NCBI RefSeq assembly: GCF_042682545.1
Contig: NZ_JBHUHQ010000040.1
DNA from: Ornithinibacillus salinisoli
GTDB taxonomy: Bacteria > Bacillota > Bacilli > Bacillales > Amphibacillaceae
Strand: one strand, 5' to 3'
Length of the DNA: 64,000 nt
Part shown: piece after piece, positions 7,788 to 17,267 of the stretch
Numbering within the stretch: the stretch's first letter is position 1
Layout: the number at the start of each line of letters is the position of its first letter
The notes under the pieces: model-generated
Database searches by the model: none
Told to the model about the DNA's origin: nothing
What the model saw: the letters and a program-made list of their open reading frames with translations, nothing else
Program-made: the position numbers and the translations under genes

Positions 7788-8474
7788 TTAATCTCCTTTA
7801 AAACGGTAACCTATGCCCCATACGTTGATTAAGTATTGTGGATTATTAGGATCCATTTCAATTTTTTCACGAAGCCTACTAAGGTGGACCCGTATGGTAT
7901 GCTTATCACCAACTCCATCCCAGAACTTTTCCAATAACTGGTCGTATGTGAATACATATTTAGGGTGCTCAGCAAACTGCCGAAGCAGTTCATATTCTTT
8001 AGGTGTGAGTGAGATCGGTTTACCTTCAATAAAAATTTCTCTTGTAGACAAATCCAGTGTCAGACGTCCATAATCCAAAACTTTCTTTTGAATATCCTGC
8101 TGTGTATCGATGCGACGTAATACAGCTTTCACCCTCGCAACAACTTCTCCTGGTGAAGCAGTTTTCACAATATAATCATCGCCCCCGAGTGCTAGACCTC
8201 GAATTTTATCTACATCATCACTCCTTGCGCTTAGAAACAATATTGGTACATTACTCTGTTCACGAAGTTGCCTGCACAACTCAAATCCATTCTGTCCTGG
8301 CATCATAATATCAAGTATGATGCAATCAATCCTACGCCGTTCGAAAACTGTCAATGCTTGGGAAGCATCGCTCGCTGTTACTACATGAAACCCTTCATTC
8401 TCCAAAAAGTCCCTTAATAATTCAACTATACTTCTATCATCATCCACCACTAGGACCGTATGTACTTCTTTCAT
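7788..8474 (-). CDS. OmpR/PhoB-family response regulator
   Basis: A 228-residue regulator. The receiver domain starts VLVVDDDRSIV with the phosphoacceptor aspartate in DCIILDIMMPGQNGF and the conserved lysine near DDYIVKTASP, where the usual KPF is KTA. The C-terminal winged helix contains LTPKEYELLRQFAEHP and HTIRVHLSRLREKI. AGAGGTGG eight bases upstream selects the ATG at 8474 over a start 22 codons earlier. It forms an operon with the kinase that follows. Confidence 0.92.
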   Translation of the reverse strand: MKEVHTVLVVDDDRSIVELLRDFLENEGFHVVTASDASQALTVFERRRIDCIILDIMMPGQNGFELCRQLREQSNVPILFLSARSDDVDKIRGLALGGDDYIVKTASPGEVVARVKAVLRRIDTQQDIQKKVLDYGRLTLDLSTREIFIEGKPISLTPKEYELLRQFAEHPKYVFTYDQLLEKFWDGVGDKHTIRVHLSRLREKIEMDPNNPQYLINVWGIGYRFKGD

Positions 8475-8660
8475 GAATGTTCCACCTCTATTCAATAAAA
8501 GTTTATCATTTTTCGATAAAGTAACAAGCCTGTAAAGCAAGTTGTGATAGTTTTGTGATGCTTTTATAGCTTTTTTTGAGACACGTAGTTGTTATGCTTC
8601 ATATGTGGAACTAACAGCTTTATATGCAAGACTAATTTTTAATTACTGGAGGCTATATGT

Positions 8661-9668
8661 ATGAATGTACAAATCGTATTGTTTGATGGGTTTGATTTAT
8701 TAGATGTCATTGCTCCTTATGAAGTATTTACCGCTGCTGCAATGTACTCGGATGAGGAAATATCCGTAAATCTTGTAACTGCTGAAGGTAAGCGAGTAGT
8801 AACAAGTGGCGTTAACCAACTAACTTTGCAAGCAAGTGACAAGCTTGATGTATCACATAAAGGAATCATCCTTCTTCCAGGAGCATCAGGGACAGTTGGT
8901 GATGATGGAGCTGATTCCATCCCAATGAAATTGAAAAAAGCCACAGAAACAGATTTAAGTCGTTTATTAACCGAAGCAATGAAAAAGCCCGATATCCTAA
9001 TGTCTACCGTTTGTGGTGGATCTCTTATCTTAGCAATGGACGGCTTATTAGATAGCCGCCATGCTGTAACACATCATATGGGGATGGGACTATTACAGGC
9101 TACAAATGCAATACCAGTCCAGGCGCGTGTCGTGGATGATGGTGATCTCGTCACCGGTGGTGGAGTTACTTCAGGACTTGATGTAGCCCTTTATCTAGTT
9201 GAACGTGAGATAGGTCCCCGTATAGCACAGGCTGTTGAGCAATTATTTGCTTACGAAAGAAGGGGAACTGTTTGGAAACCTGTTGGAAATATACCAAAAG
9301 AAACTCAACTGCACTATTCCGACGAAACAACTATGGAGGATTCTGTCATGCAAACAAATAAAAAAGTCAATATCCACGGGACATGGGATACGATCATTTC
9401 TACTCCAATTGGTAAACTATCCGTTTTATTCGATTTCGCTACGAAAGATGGGAAATTGGCAGGGACTGGTAAACAAGGTAATGATATAGTGGCTTTAGAA
9501 AACCTTACACACAAAGGGAACCAATTAAAGTGGTCTATGAAAGTTACCAAACCAATGCGCCTTTCGTTACAATTTAAGGCTAATATCGACAATGACACAA
9601 TATTCGGTGAGGCAAAAGCACGAATGTTACCTGCATCTAAACTAACAGGACATCGTTTAGTAAAATAA
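8661..9668 (+). CDS. DJ-1/PfpI-family protein fused to a C-terminal beta domain
   Basis: A 335-residue two-part protein. Residues 1-200 are a DJ-1/PfpI (class I glutamine-amidotransferase-like) domain with FDGFDLLDVIAPYEVF at the start, MSTVCGGSLILAMDG holding the nucleophilic-elbow cysteine, and the following THHMG. In AraC-type regulators this domain is followed by a helix-turn-helix; here it is followed by about 105 residues rich in alternating hydrophobic residues (WDTIISTPIGKLSVLFDFAT) that I do not recognise. A linker at about residues 215-235 joins them. The divergent two-component system ends 190 bases upstream. Confidence 0.75.
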   Translation: MNVQIVLFDGFDLLDVIAPYEVFTAAAMYSDEEISVNLVTAEGKRVVTSGVNQLTLQASDKLDVSHKGIILLPGASGTVGDDGADSIPMKLKKATETDLSRLLTEAMKKPDILMSTVCGGSLILAMDGLLDSRHAVTHHMGMGLLQATNAIPVQARVVDDGDLVTGGGVTSGLDVALYLVEREIGPRIAQAVEQLFAYERRGTVWKPVGNIPKETQLHYSDETTMEDSVMQTNKKVNIHGTWDTIISTPIGKLSVLFDFATKDGKLAGTGKQGNDIVALENLTHKGNQLKWSMKVTKPMRLSLQFKANIDNDTIFGEAKARMLPASKLTGHRLVK

Positions 9669-9724
9669 CGATAGTTTTGTAGAACTTTAACATGAACCAT
9701 ACGATTACTATGGAGGTTCAAAAT

Positions 9725-10339
9725 ATGAAAAAAAACATTGGAATAATTGTTGTATTCATCTCATTGATGTGGGTGTTACATACATTTTCAAAGAATTTTA
9801 TGGTAGATCCTACATTTGCATCGTTTATATCGAAAAAGGATCAGTTGCTTGCTAACGAATCTCTTTGGATGCTCATGATTCGTGTTCATATTATGCTAGC
9901 CATTATATCTCTAATTACTGGACCTTTAGGTATTATAAAATCTATACGGGCAAAATCTATAAAATTTCACCGTTGGAATGGCCGCCTATATGTTCTGTCC
10001 ATTGTCTTAAACTTTATTCCTGGAGTCTATGTTTCGCTGTCTGCAACTGGGGGGTGGCTAAGCACTTTAGGTTTCCTTACATTAAACATATTATGGCTTG
10101 GAACAACTTTACTCGGATATTTGTATATCAAAAGACGAAAAGTGATGATACATAGTCAATGGATGACGCGAAGCTTCTTTCTATCCTTTGCAAATATGAC
10201 TATTTATATCATAGTAGCCATTATGCATAACGCACTACATTTCTCCTATGGGAATTCCTACACGATAGCTGTTTGGTTATGTTGGATTCTCACTCTTTCT
10301 ATAGCAGAATTAGTCATTAGGAAGAAATTGCTCTTATAA
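9725..10339 (+). CDS. DUF2306-family membrane protein
   Basis: A 204-residue membrane protein with about six hydrophobic helices and the DUF2306 marks KFHRWNGRLYVLSIVLNFIP and HSQWMTRSFFLSFANM. GGAGG nine bases before the ATG at 9725 sets the start; an ATG further upstream has no site. It follows the DJ-1 fusion by 56 bases on the same strand and is probably co-transcribed with it. Function unknown. A diverged relative lies at 4122-4754. Confidence 0.8.
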   Translation: MKKNIGIIVVFISLMWVLHTFSKNFMVDPTFASFISKKDQLLANESLWMLMIRVHIMLAIISLITGPLGIIKSIRAKSIKFHRWNGRLYVLSIVLNFIPGVYVSLSATGGWLSTLGFLTLNILWLGTTLLGYLYIKRRKVMIHSQWMTRSFFLSFANMTIYIIVAIMHNALHFSYGNSYTIAVWLCWILTLSIAELVIRKKLLL

Positions 10340-10380
10340 CGCTTATTTCTGTATTTGACTGTGATTAAAGGTAATTAAAT

Positions 10381-10411
10381 AAAGGCTTAATTCGGTCTGA
10401 ATTAAGCCTTT
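10381..10411. terminator. Bidirectional terminator between convergent genes
   Basis: A 13-bp perfect stem (10381-10393 with 10399-10411) and 5-base loop lie between the convergent DUF2306 and mqo genes. The T run is better on the minus strand. Confidence 0.75.
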
Positions 10412-10436
10412 AACACTTGATTATACGGTCTATCAT

Positions 10437-11939
10437 TTAACGATAGTTCGACTTTTCCCCGCTAAGTCCCAGTGTCTGCGTAGTTAGAGTATGAGTCTCC
10501 TCAAAAAGCTCTGGGTTTTCTGTTAGTGACAAGCCATAAGAAGGAATCATTTCTTTTATTTTTGGTTCCCACTCTTTCATATGTTGCGGGAAGCATTTAT
10601 CTAATACCTCAAGCATAACATGAACAGCTGTAGAAGCTCCCGGAGAAGCACCGAGTAATGCAGCGATCGATCCATCCTCAGCACTTACAACCTCCGTACC
10701 AAATTGTAGTGTTCCTTTTCCGCCTGACTCGGTATCTTTAATAACTTGCACGCGTTGACCTGCAACTACTAAATCCCAGTCCTCGCTTTTAGCGTTCGGA
10801 ATAAACTCTCGCAATTCTTCCATGCGCTGTTCCTTCGACGATATAACCTGCTGAATCAGATATTTTGTCAATGAAACGTTTTTTACGCCTGCTGCTAGCA
10901 TCGTTATGACATTATATGGTTTTACAGAAGTTAATAAATCAAACATAGAACCCGTTTTCAAGAACTTCGGTGTAAAGCCGGCAAATGGTCCAAATAACAA
11001 CGATTTTTTATTTCCGATATATCTCGTATCAAGATGCGGAACAGACATTGGTGGAGCACCCACCTTCGCTTTTCCGTATACTTTTGCATGATGCTGTGCT
11101 ACAACTTCTGGATTGTTACACACCATAAATAAACCGCTTACCGGGAATCCCCCAATATGTTTCCGTTCAGGAATACCGGATTTTTGCAGTAAATGTATAC
11201 TTCCTCCCCCGCCTCCGATAAAGACGAATTTTGCAGTATGCCTTTCAACACTACCACTATCGAGATTCCGTACTTTCACTTCCCATAATCCATCACTCGT
11301 ACGATTAATATCCTTTACACTGTGTTTGTAGTTTATTTCGACGTCATTACTTTTTAAGTGGTCAAACAACATGCGTGTTAAAGCACCAAAGTTAACGTCC
11401 GTTCCAGAATCAATTTTTGTAGCCGCTACTGGCTCATTTGATTTGCGCTCTTCCATGATAACTGGAATCCATTTCTTCAGCTTTTCAATGTCATCGGAAA
11501 ATTCCATACCTTGAAAGAGAGGGTTGTTTGATAGCGCTTCAAAACGTTTTTTCAAAAACGTTACATTTGCTTCTCCTTGTACTAGGCTCATATGAGGTAT
11601 TGGCATGATAAAGTCCCGTGGATTACGAATTAGATTGCTGTTTACAAGATAAGACCAAAACTGCTTAGAAACTTGAAACTGTTCATTAACATTTATAGCT
11701 TTGCTAATATCTATGGATCCGTCCGGTTTTTCGCTTGTGTAGTTAAGCTCACATAATGCAGAATGCCCCGTACCCGCATTATTCCACTCGTTAGAACTTT
11801 CCTCTCCTGGGTTTGCAAGTTTCTCAAACACTTTGATATCCCATTCCGGTGCTAACTCTTTCAATAATGATCCCAAAGTCGCGCTCATAACTCCGGCACC
11901 AATTAAGATAACGTCTGTTTTAGATTCTCTGTTGATCAT
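10437..11939 (-). CDS. mqo: Malate:quinone oxidoreductase
   Basis: A 500-residue FAD-dependent peripheral membrane enzyme that oxidises malate to oxaloacetate and passes electrons to the quinone pool. The N-terminal Rossmann motif is DVILIGAGVMSATLGSLLKE, followed by EWNNAGTGHSALCELNYT, FGALTRMLFDHL and VFIGGGGGSIHLLQKSGIPE. The C-terminal VAGQRVQVIKDTESGGKGTL and LGASPGASTAVHVMLEVL are also diagnostic. Length matches the family. It is monocistronic, and an AATTATAATAGAG-type -10 sits about 110 bases upstream. Confidence 0.96.
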   Translation of the reverse strand: MINRESKTDVILIGAGVMSATLGSLLKELAPEWDIKVFEKLANPGEESSNEWNNAGTGHSALCELNYTSEKPDGSIDISKAINVNEQFQVSKQFWSYLVNSNLIRNPRDFIMPIPHMSLVQGEANVTFLKKRFEALSNNPLFQGMEFSDDIEKLKKWIPVIMEERKSNEPVAATKIDSGTDVNFGALTRMLFDHLKSNDVEINYKHSVKDINRTSDGLWEVKVRNLDSGSVERHTAKFVFIGGGGGSIHLLQKSGIPERKHIGGFPVSGLFMVCNNPEVVAQHHAKVYGKAKVGAPPMSVPHLDTRYIGNKKSLLFGPFAGFTPKFLKTGSMFDLLTSVKPYNVITMLAAGVKNVSLTKYLIQQVISSKEQRMEELREFIPNAKSEDWDLVVAGQRVQVIKDTESGGKGTLQFGTEVVSAEDGSIAALLGASPGASTAVHVMLEVLDKCFPQHMKEWEPKIKEMIPSYGLSLTENPELFEETHTLTTQTLGLSGEKSNYR

Positions 11940-12506
11940 TATACCCTTCCTTATCCCCTATATTTGCAAAAGGTAGACACTCCTGCGCACCACAAAAATA
12001 AGGCGCCACCTAGGAACACACCTTTTCTATCTCTATTATAATTATATCATAGTCTATTATAGTTATTTATAGATTAAAATATCTACTACTTCTCTGATAA
12101 TTTTATACTATTTATAGCTTATAAGAAAGTGAGAAGTTCTTCCACAAGGTCATAGGAATATATAAAATACAGGAGGTAGTCAGATACTTACAAGGGGATT
12201 AATGTTCAAGGTCAGTGACTATAGATTTCGTTGTTCTTTTATGTGTATTTCATTCCATTTTGAACCAGTTTATCCAATATCTAAAATTACACCGCATTCA
12301 CACATCATTAGTTAAAATAATTTCGCTACACCTTTTAGCTTTATCTTGTCTATGTTATTTCGTATAAGTTTAGAGCAATAATAATACTACACTTATTTGT
12401 TGAATAGTTTCCAACACTTTAGCGCAGTTCTTATTTGTTAGGCTACCAGTTTATTATAAAAGTTGATTATCGCCTGAACTAAACCTTCCTTTTATTTCCA
12501 AAAATT
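11940..12506. other. Long intergenic region upstream of mqo
   Basis: The first 110 bases are the likely leader and promoter of mqo. The rest, about 450 AT-rich bases, shows no coding frame, conserved RNA fold or repeat that I can support. Confidence 0.4.
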
Positions 12507-12896
12507 CTAATTTTCAAATATGAGCTTAAGAAGGTTAAAATGCATAGTTAATAAGACTATAATGATTAAAAGAATCCCTTTTGTCAACGTTATGATATAT
12601 TCTTTTGAATTATGGAGATATTTCCATTGCATGAACGCATCGAAACCACTAGCGACAATGATAAATACTATAAGTAAATTCCCAGTGTTGACTGTAGATA
12701 AATGATGATAGATGCTGATTATAAAGATAAAAATTAATACTATTAATAAAATTCCTGATGAGTGGATTCGGTTTGCATAACTTTTTTTATTATCCTTATT
12801 TATTTCTAGCCACTTTCTGAGGAAATGATCGGATATAAGTAATATAAGTACAATCAATGATAATAGTGGTAATAGTTTTATCCAAAACTCAATCAT
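12507..12896 (-). CDS. DUF4181-family membrane protein
   Basis: A 129-residue membrane protein with four hydrophobic segments. The YANRIHSSGILLIVLIF and FDAFMQWKYLHNSKEYIITL stretches match what I know of DUF4181, a small Bacillaceae family of unknown function. AAAGGAG nine bases before the ATG at 12896 sets the start and excludes 14 codons upstream. Monocistronic. Confidence 0.7.
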   Translation of the reverse strand: MIEFWIKLLPLLSLIVLILLISDHFLRKWLEINKDNKKSYANRIHSSGILLIVLIFIFIISIYHHLSTVNTGNLLIVFIIVASGFDAFMQWKYLHNSKEYIITLTKGILLIIIVLLTMHFNLLKLIFEN

Positions 12897-13106
12897 TATA
12901 TTAAACTCCTTTATTAATCTTTTTATTAACATTAACACAATTACAAATTAAACAATACAAGTAAACAAAGCAGCTCCTCGACTTTTAAACGAAATCTTTC
13001 TACCTGCTAGACCAGGTAAGTATTCTAATGTGCACGCTTTAGCTAACATTTTCCACACCTTTTAAGCTAGATAAATCCATTCTTTGATACATCCCTTAAA
13101 AATACA

Positions 13107-13135
13107 TTGACAGTTCTTAATTATCCACGTAATAT
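13107..13135 (+). promoter_or_regulatory. Promoter of the iron-uptake operon
   Basis: TTGACA (13107-13112), a 17-bp spacer and TAATAT (13130-13135), just upstream of a Fur box. Confidence 0.6.
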
Positions 13136-13152
13136 AATATACGACTTATAAT

Positions 13153-13167
13153 TGAGAATGAATATCA
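13153..13167. promoter_or_regulatory. Fur box (7-1-7)
   Basis: TGAGAAT-G-AATATCA matches the Bacillus 7-1-7 Fur consensus TGATAAT-N-ATTATCA with few changes. It lies 15-30 bases after the -10 element, where bound Fur-Fe would block transcription. It marks the downstream operon as iron-repressed. Confidence 0.75.
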
Positions 13168-13204
13168 ATATCAAAAAAATACATAAGGAAAGAGGTATTT
13201 GTCC

Positions 13205-14155
13205 ATGAAAAAAACATCTTCTCTTTGGTCTATAATAGTAGTAGCAATGTTGGCTTTTATCATTTCTGCTTGTGGTTCAAGTGACAGTAACGGTAATGAC
13301 TCAACGGAAGAATCCGGTGAAGAAAGAGTCATCTCTCATGAAATGGGGGAAACACCAATTAGCGGTAAGCCTGAACGTATCGTTGTGTTAGAATACTCCT
13401 TCGTTGATTCTTTAGCTTCTCTAGGCATTACACCGATTGGTATTGCAGATGATGGCGATTCAGAGCGTATTATCGGTCCAATTGCTGAACAAATTGGAGA
13501 ATATACTTCCGTAGGGACAAGAAAAGAACCAAGTGTCGAAATTATTAGTAGTTTACAACCAGACTTAATCATTGCTGATATAAATAGACATAAAGATGTC
13601 TATGACAAATTAAGTGAAATTGCACCAACTATTGTATTATCTAGTCTAAGTTCAAATTACGAAGAAAATGTTGCTTCGTTTTCTGTTATCGCAGAAGCTC
13701 TAGGTGAAACAGAGAAGGCTGAGCAACGTTTAGCAGAACACGAAAATACTATGAATGAGCTAAAGTCTAAAGTACCAGAAAATGAAAGCCGTACCATTTT
13801 ACCAGCAGTCGTAACAGACAGTGGATTTCATGCTCACTCCTCTACTTCTTATACCGGATCCCTACTAGAAACATTAGGATTCACAAACGCCGTTCAAGGC
13901 TCAGGGATTGAAGATGCTACCAATAAAATTGATCTAGAAACACTTGTAGAACATAACCCCGATGTATTATTCTTTATGACATCTGGTGGTGAAACAATTG
14001 TTAGTGAGTGGAAAGATAATCCATTATGGCAAGAAATCAGTGCGGTTAAAAATGGTCATGTTTATGACGTGGATCAAAACGAGTGGTCACGTTTCCGTGG
14101 ATTGATCGCTGCTGAGCTAATAGTAGAAGAAACTATAAATCATCTATATAAGTAA
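13205..14155 (+). CDS. Siderophore-binding lipoprotein of an iron ABC importer
   Basis: A 316-residue substrate-binding protein of the FecB/FhuD (PF01497) family. The signal peptide ends in the lipobox IISACGSS, so it is anchored outside the membrane by a lipidated cysteine. The mature protein shows KPERIVVLEYSFVDSLASLGITP, LQPDLIIAD and the C-terminal VDQNEWSRFRGLIAAELIVEE. It resembles hydroxamate or carboxylate siderophore binders such as YfiY, but the ligand cannot be told. The Fur box upstream indicates iron repression. Two FecCD permeases follow, no ATPase. The ATG after AGAGG was chosen over an in-frame TTG two codons earlier. Confidence 0.92.
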   Translation: MKKTSSLWSIIVVAMLAFIISACGSSDSNGNDSTEESGEERVISHEMGETPISGKPERIVVLEYSFVDSLASLGITPIGIADDGDSERIIGPIAEQIGEYTSVGTRKEPSVEIISSLQPDLIIADINRHKDVYDKLSEIAPTIVLSSLSSNYEENVASFSVIAEALGETEKAEQRLAEHENTMNELKSKVPENESRTILPAVVTDSGFHAHSSTSYTGSLLETLGFTNAVQGSGIEDATNKIDLETLVEHNPDVLFFMTSGGETIVSEWKDNPLWQEISAVKNGHVYDVDQNEWSRFRGLIAAELIVEETINHLYK

Positions 14156-14193
14156 AAATAAGATTAATAGCTTTTCTTAGGTTAACATGACAT

Positions 14194-14228
14194 GAAAAAG
14201 CAGTAAGTTAAACTTAGCTGCTTTTTTC
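14194..14228 (+). terminator. Intra-operon hairpin after the binding-protein gene
   Basis: GAAAAAGCAG-TAAGTT pairs across a short loop with AACTTA-CTGCTTTTTTC. It ends in six T residues and lies between the binding-protein and permease genes. It would leave the lipoprotein mRNA more abundant than the permease part. Confidence 0.65.
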
Positions 14229-14282
14229 ATTATAAAGTGAAATCGATATTTCTTATGGGTAATCAAGGAAGTGATTCTAATT

Positions 14283-15311
14283 ATGAATGTCTCTGTACAG
14301 AAAAATTTTAAAAGCGCTAAGAAACGCCCTATCTTTTTAGGACTTCTTTTTATCATAGGCATTATCATTCTTACGATAGGAGTTATGCTTAGTATTTCTA
14401 TTGGGATGGCAGAAGTGCATTTTTCCCATATAATAGAGTCTTTCTTTATTAGTGAGTTGTCAAAAGAGCACTTATTTGTTCAGACAATCCGCTTACCAAG
14501 AGCAGTCATCGCATGTTTAATTGGTGCGAACCTAGCCGTTGCAGGTGCAATTATGCAAGCGATTACTAGGAATCCCCTTGCTTCTCCTCAAATATTTGGG
14601 ATCAACTCTGGTGCTTCCTTTTTTGTCGTCTTGTGTGCGGTGTTCTTTAGTGGAATGTCTCCAAGTTCCGTTGTATACTTTGCATTTTTGGGAGCTGCAA
14701 TTGGTGGATTGTTAGTTTATTATTTAGGTTCATCTGGCGGCATGACACCTGTAAAATTAGCATTAGCTGGAATTACTATTCACTTCTTTTTATCCGCCTT
14801 AACGGAAGGACTTATTATATTTAATGAGCATACAACAGAAGGAGTTCTTTTCTGGTTAGCTGGAGCTCTTGATAGTAAAAGCTGGCAGGACGTTAAAACT
14901 ATAGTACCATGGACAATTTTAGGATTACTTGGTTCTTTGATTCTTGCAAAATCGATCAGTGTACTAAGTCTTGGAGATAATGTGGCCCGGGGGCTAGGAC
15001 AGCATATTGGACTAATCCGACTATTTTCAGGTGTCTTAGTTGTCATCTTAGCAGGGGCATCCGTTTCTATTGCAGGACCAATTGGTTTTGTAGGACTAAT
15101 AATTCCTCATATCACTAGATATCTTGTAGGTGTAGATTATCGTTTGGTGTTGCCTTTTTCCGCTTTATTTGGGGCAATTTTACTCGTTTATGCAGACATC
15201 ATTGCTCGGTTTATTGCTTTCCCTTATGAGTCTCCTGTTGGAATTGTAACAGCGATATTAGGTGCTCCTTTCTTCTTCTATCTCATAAAAAGGAGGAAGA
15301 AACTATCATGA
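14283..15311 (+). CDS. FecCD-type iron-siderophore permease subunit
   Basis: A 342-residue polytopic permease of the BtuC/FecCD family with about nine to ten membrane helices. Family marks include RLPRAVIACLIGANLAVAGA, QAITRNPLASPQIFGINSGA, and the coupling region GPIGFVGLIIPHITRYLVG. AAGGAAGTG precedes the ATG at 14283. It overlaps the next permease gene by four bases (ATGA), so the two are coupled and form a heterodimeric channel. Iron-regulated through the upstream Fur box. Confidence 0.93.
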   Translation: MNVSVQKNFKSAKKRPIFLGLLFIIGIIILTIGVMLSISIGMAEVHFSHIIESFFISELSKEHLFVQTIRLPRAVIACLIGANLAVAGAIMQAITRNPLASPQIFGINSGASFFVVLCAVFFSGMSPSSVVYFAFLGAAIGGLLVYYLGSSGGMTPVKLALAGITIHFFLSALTEGLIIFNEHTTEGVLFWLAGALDSKSWQDVKTIVPWTILGLLGSLILAKSISVLSLGDNVARGLGQHIGLIRLFSGVLVVILAGASVSIAGPIGFVGLIIPHITRYLVGVDYRLVLPFSALFGAILLVYADIIARFIAFPYESPVGIVTAILGAPFFFYLIKRRKKLS

Positions 15312-16333
15312 CAAAAAATAAGAAAAATCCAGTGACCTCAAGAGGGAAAATACTGACTCCGAAAAGACTATTAGTTTTTTTACCTATTCTTATCATTTTA
15401 GTATCTATTATAAGTACGGGTATTGGAGCAGTATTTATAAAACCGTGGGATGTACTTGCTGTTCTAATGGGAACAGGCGCGGAAATGGATACATTTATTA
15501 TAGAAAGCTTTCGAATACCAAGAATTGTATTAGCGATACTAATCGGATCTGGGTTAGCTGTATCAGGTACTATCTTACAAGGACTTGTTCGAAATCCTTT
15601 GGCATCTCCTGATGTAATCGGAATTACGAAGGGTGCCGGACTTGCCGCTATCATTGTTATCATATTATTTCCAAAAGCACCAAGCATTGTTCTTCCTATT
15701 GCAGCATTTGCTGGCGCAATGTTAGTTGCGTTAATTCTTTTTGTTCTCGTATATAAACAAGGCGTTCAACCAACTACTTTGGCTTTAGGTGGGGTTGCAT
15801 TAGGTGCATTATGCCATGCTGGAATACAATACTTCATGATTAAGTATCCTCTTGAAATAAACGCTGCTTTAATCTGGCTAACGGGAAGTTTATGGTCTAG
15901 TAGTTGGGAGCATATCTTCGGAACACTTCCGTGGATCATTGTTTTATTGCCGTTATCGATTATCTTAGCTATAAAACTAGATATATTAAACCTTGGAGAT
16001 GATATAGCGCAAGGATTGGGTGAACGTGTTACACGTGTCAGATTACTTATGTTAACCATTGCAGTTGCTTTAGCTGCCGCATGTGTCGCAGCGGTCGGAT
16101 CGATTGGCTTTGTAGGTTTAATCGCTCCACATATGGCAAGAAAATTAGTCGGTATTAAGCATAAATATTCACTTCCTGTGTCTGCTCTGATCGGTTCTTT
16201 GTTAGTATTAGTCGCAGACTCTATTGGCAGAGGATTAATTCCTCCAAAAGAGATACCAGTCGGAATTGTCATAGCAGTTATCGGTGCTCCATACTTTTTA
16301 TATCTTTTACGTAAGGAAAGGAATAGTATGTAG
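15308..16333 (+). CDS. FecCD-type iron-siderophore permease subunit
   Basis: A 341-residue partner of the preceding permease, with RIPRIVLAILIGSGLAVSGT, GLVRNPLASPDVIGITKGAG and GSIGFVGLIAPHMARKLVG. GGAGG nine to ten bases upstream lies inside the end of the previous gene. The operon ends here with a strong terminator and no ATP-binding gene, so the importer must borrow an ATPase encoded elsewhere, as several Bacillus siderophore systems do with YusV. Confidence 0.93.
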   Translation: MTKNKKNPVTSRGKILTPKRLLVFLPILIILVSIISTGIGAVFIKPWDVLAVLMGTGAEMDTFIIESFRIPRIVLAILIGSGLAVSGTILQGLVRNPLASPDVIGITKGAGLAAIIVIILFPKAPSIVLPIAAFAGAMLVALILFVLVYKQGVQPTTLALGGVALGALCHAGIQYFMIKYPLEINAALIWLTGSLWSSSWEHIFGTLPWIIVLLPLSIILAIKLDILNLGDDIAQGLGERVTRVRLLMLTIAVALAAACVAAVGSIGFVGLIAPHMARKLVGIKHKYSLPVSALIGSLLVLVADSIGRGLIPPKEIPVGIVIAVIGAPYFLYLLRKERNSM

Positions 16334-16409
16334 AGCCTTTTAAAAAGGGTCATTTGCTAACGGATTCCTTTGCTTTGGGGTGGCAAATGTTAAATCACAT
16401 GTACATCGT

Positions 16410-16448
16410 GAAAAGAAGCTTGGTGATGGTCCAAGCTTCTTTTCATTG
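16410..16448 (+). terminator. Rho-independent terminator
   Basis: A 13-14-bp stem (16410-16423 with 16431-16444) whose right arm ends in TTTTC closes the iron-uptake operon. Confidence 0.8.
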
Positions 16449-16516
16449 TTCTTATAATTACTTCTTCTATTAAAGTACTCATTTGTCAAAGTAATAATAT
16501 AGTGAATATCCTGAGC

Positions 16517-17077
16517 TTAAAATCTCCTGCTAAAAACATTTGGATAATCAACAACTAAACCATTTGAGTCTACACAAATGATTGTTTCATAATTATAGCA
16601 GCGGTAGTTGAAATATCTGAACTCACCTTCATTACGAATGTACTGATAAGATTGAGGAACCTTTTTCGTTTCTAAAGATGGGACTGATATGTACACCATA
16701 TGAAAATGTTCTATTTGATTAATACTCCAATTAATCCTATTAATAGGTAAAGAGTTTGAAAAAGGGGTAGACGATATATCTATATCAATTGCCCCTTTAA
16801 GTTTATCAATTGAATCTCCTTTAGTATTATACCAGTTTCCTTTTCCATCAGAATGTAATTCCAGAGTAGATAAGCTATCAACCATAATACTAAACTTCCT
16901 AGTGCGCCATTGTTTATCTAATTCAATCGTATAACTCGTATTATAAGCTTCTGCCTTCTCTTTATCTACATAAATAACTGTACCTTGAGCAAGGAGTGAA
17001 TTTTCAACAGTTTCCCCTATTTTAAGATACTCACAACCATATAGTTCCTCATTATCCCAAACCACTTTAAAATCCAC
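16517..17077 (-). CDS. Putative glycolipid-binding (DUF1089) family protein
   Basis: A 186-residue soluble protein, normal length for PF06475. The marks are STLELHSDGKGNWYNTKGDS, GAIDIDISSTPFSNSLPINR and the C-terminal YNYETIICVDSNGLVVDYP. The family is predicted to bind a lipid-like ligand in a beta-barrel; no enzyme activity is established. It has no signal peptide. GGAGG lies a few bases before the ATG. Monocistronic. Confidence 0.75.
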   Translation of the reverse strand: MDFKVVWDNEELYGCEYLKIGETVENSLLAQGTVIYVDKEKAEAYNTSYTIELDKQWRTRKFSIMVDSLSTLELHSDGKGNWYNTKGDSIDKLKGAIDIDISSTPFSNSLPINRINWSINQIEHFHMVYISVPSLETKKVPQSYQYIRNEGEFRYFNYRCYNYETIICVDSNGLVVDYPNVFSRRF

Positions 17078-17267
17078 GTAGAACCCCCTCCTTATTTATG
17101 TCATTTTTACTATTAAATTCGTTTTCTTTACTTTTAATCCTTCTTCACAATCCTTTTGTATATTATTACCTCCATAAATTCGATACTAATATAATATTCC
17201 ATATGTATAGTTTTTTTCACAAAAATAAGACATACATTTAAAGATCGCCGTTTTATTTCTGCACTCT

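Noticed and set aside
9314..9721. Long minus-strand frame opposite the DJ-1 fusion
   Set aside because: It lies wholly over a well-supported gene on the other strand, has no ribosome binding site and its peptide has no domain.
11940..12060. Possible riboswitch or attenuator in the mqo leader
   Set aside because: A GC-rich patch is present, but it matches no known aptamer core that I can recognise, and pairing is weak.
15766..16353. Long minus-strand frame opposite the second FecCD permease
   Set aside because: Antisense shadow of a clear transporter gene; Pro/Thr-rich composition typical of such shadows.
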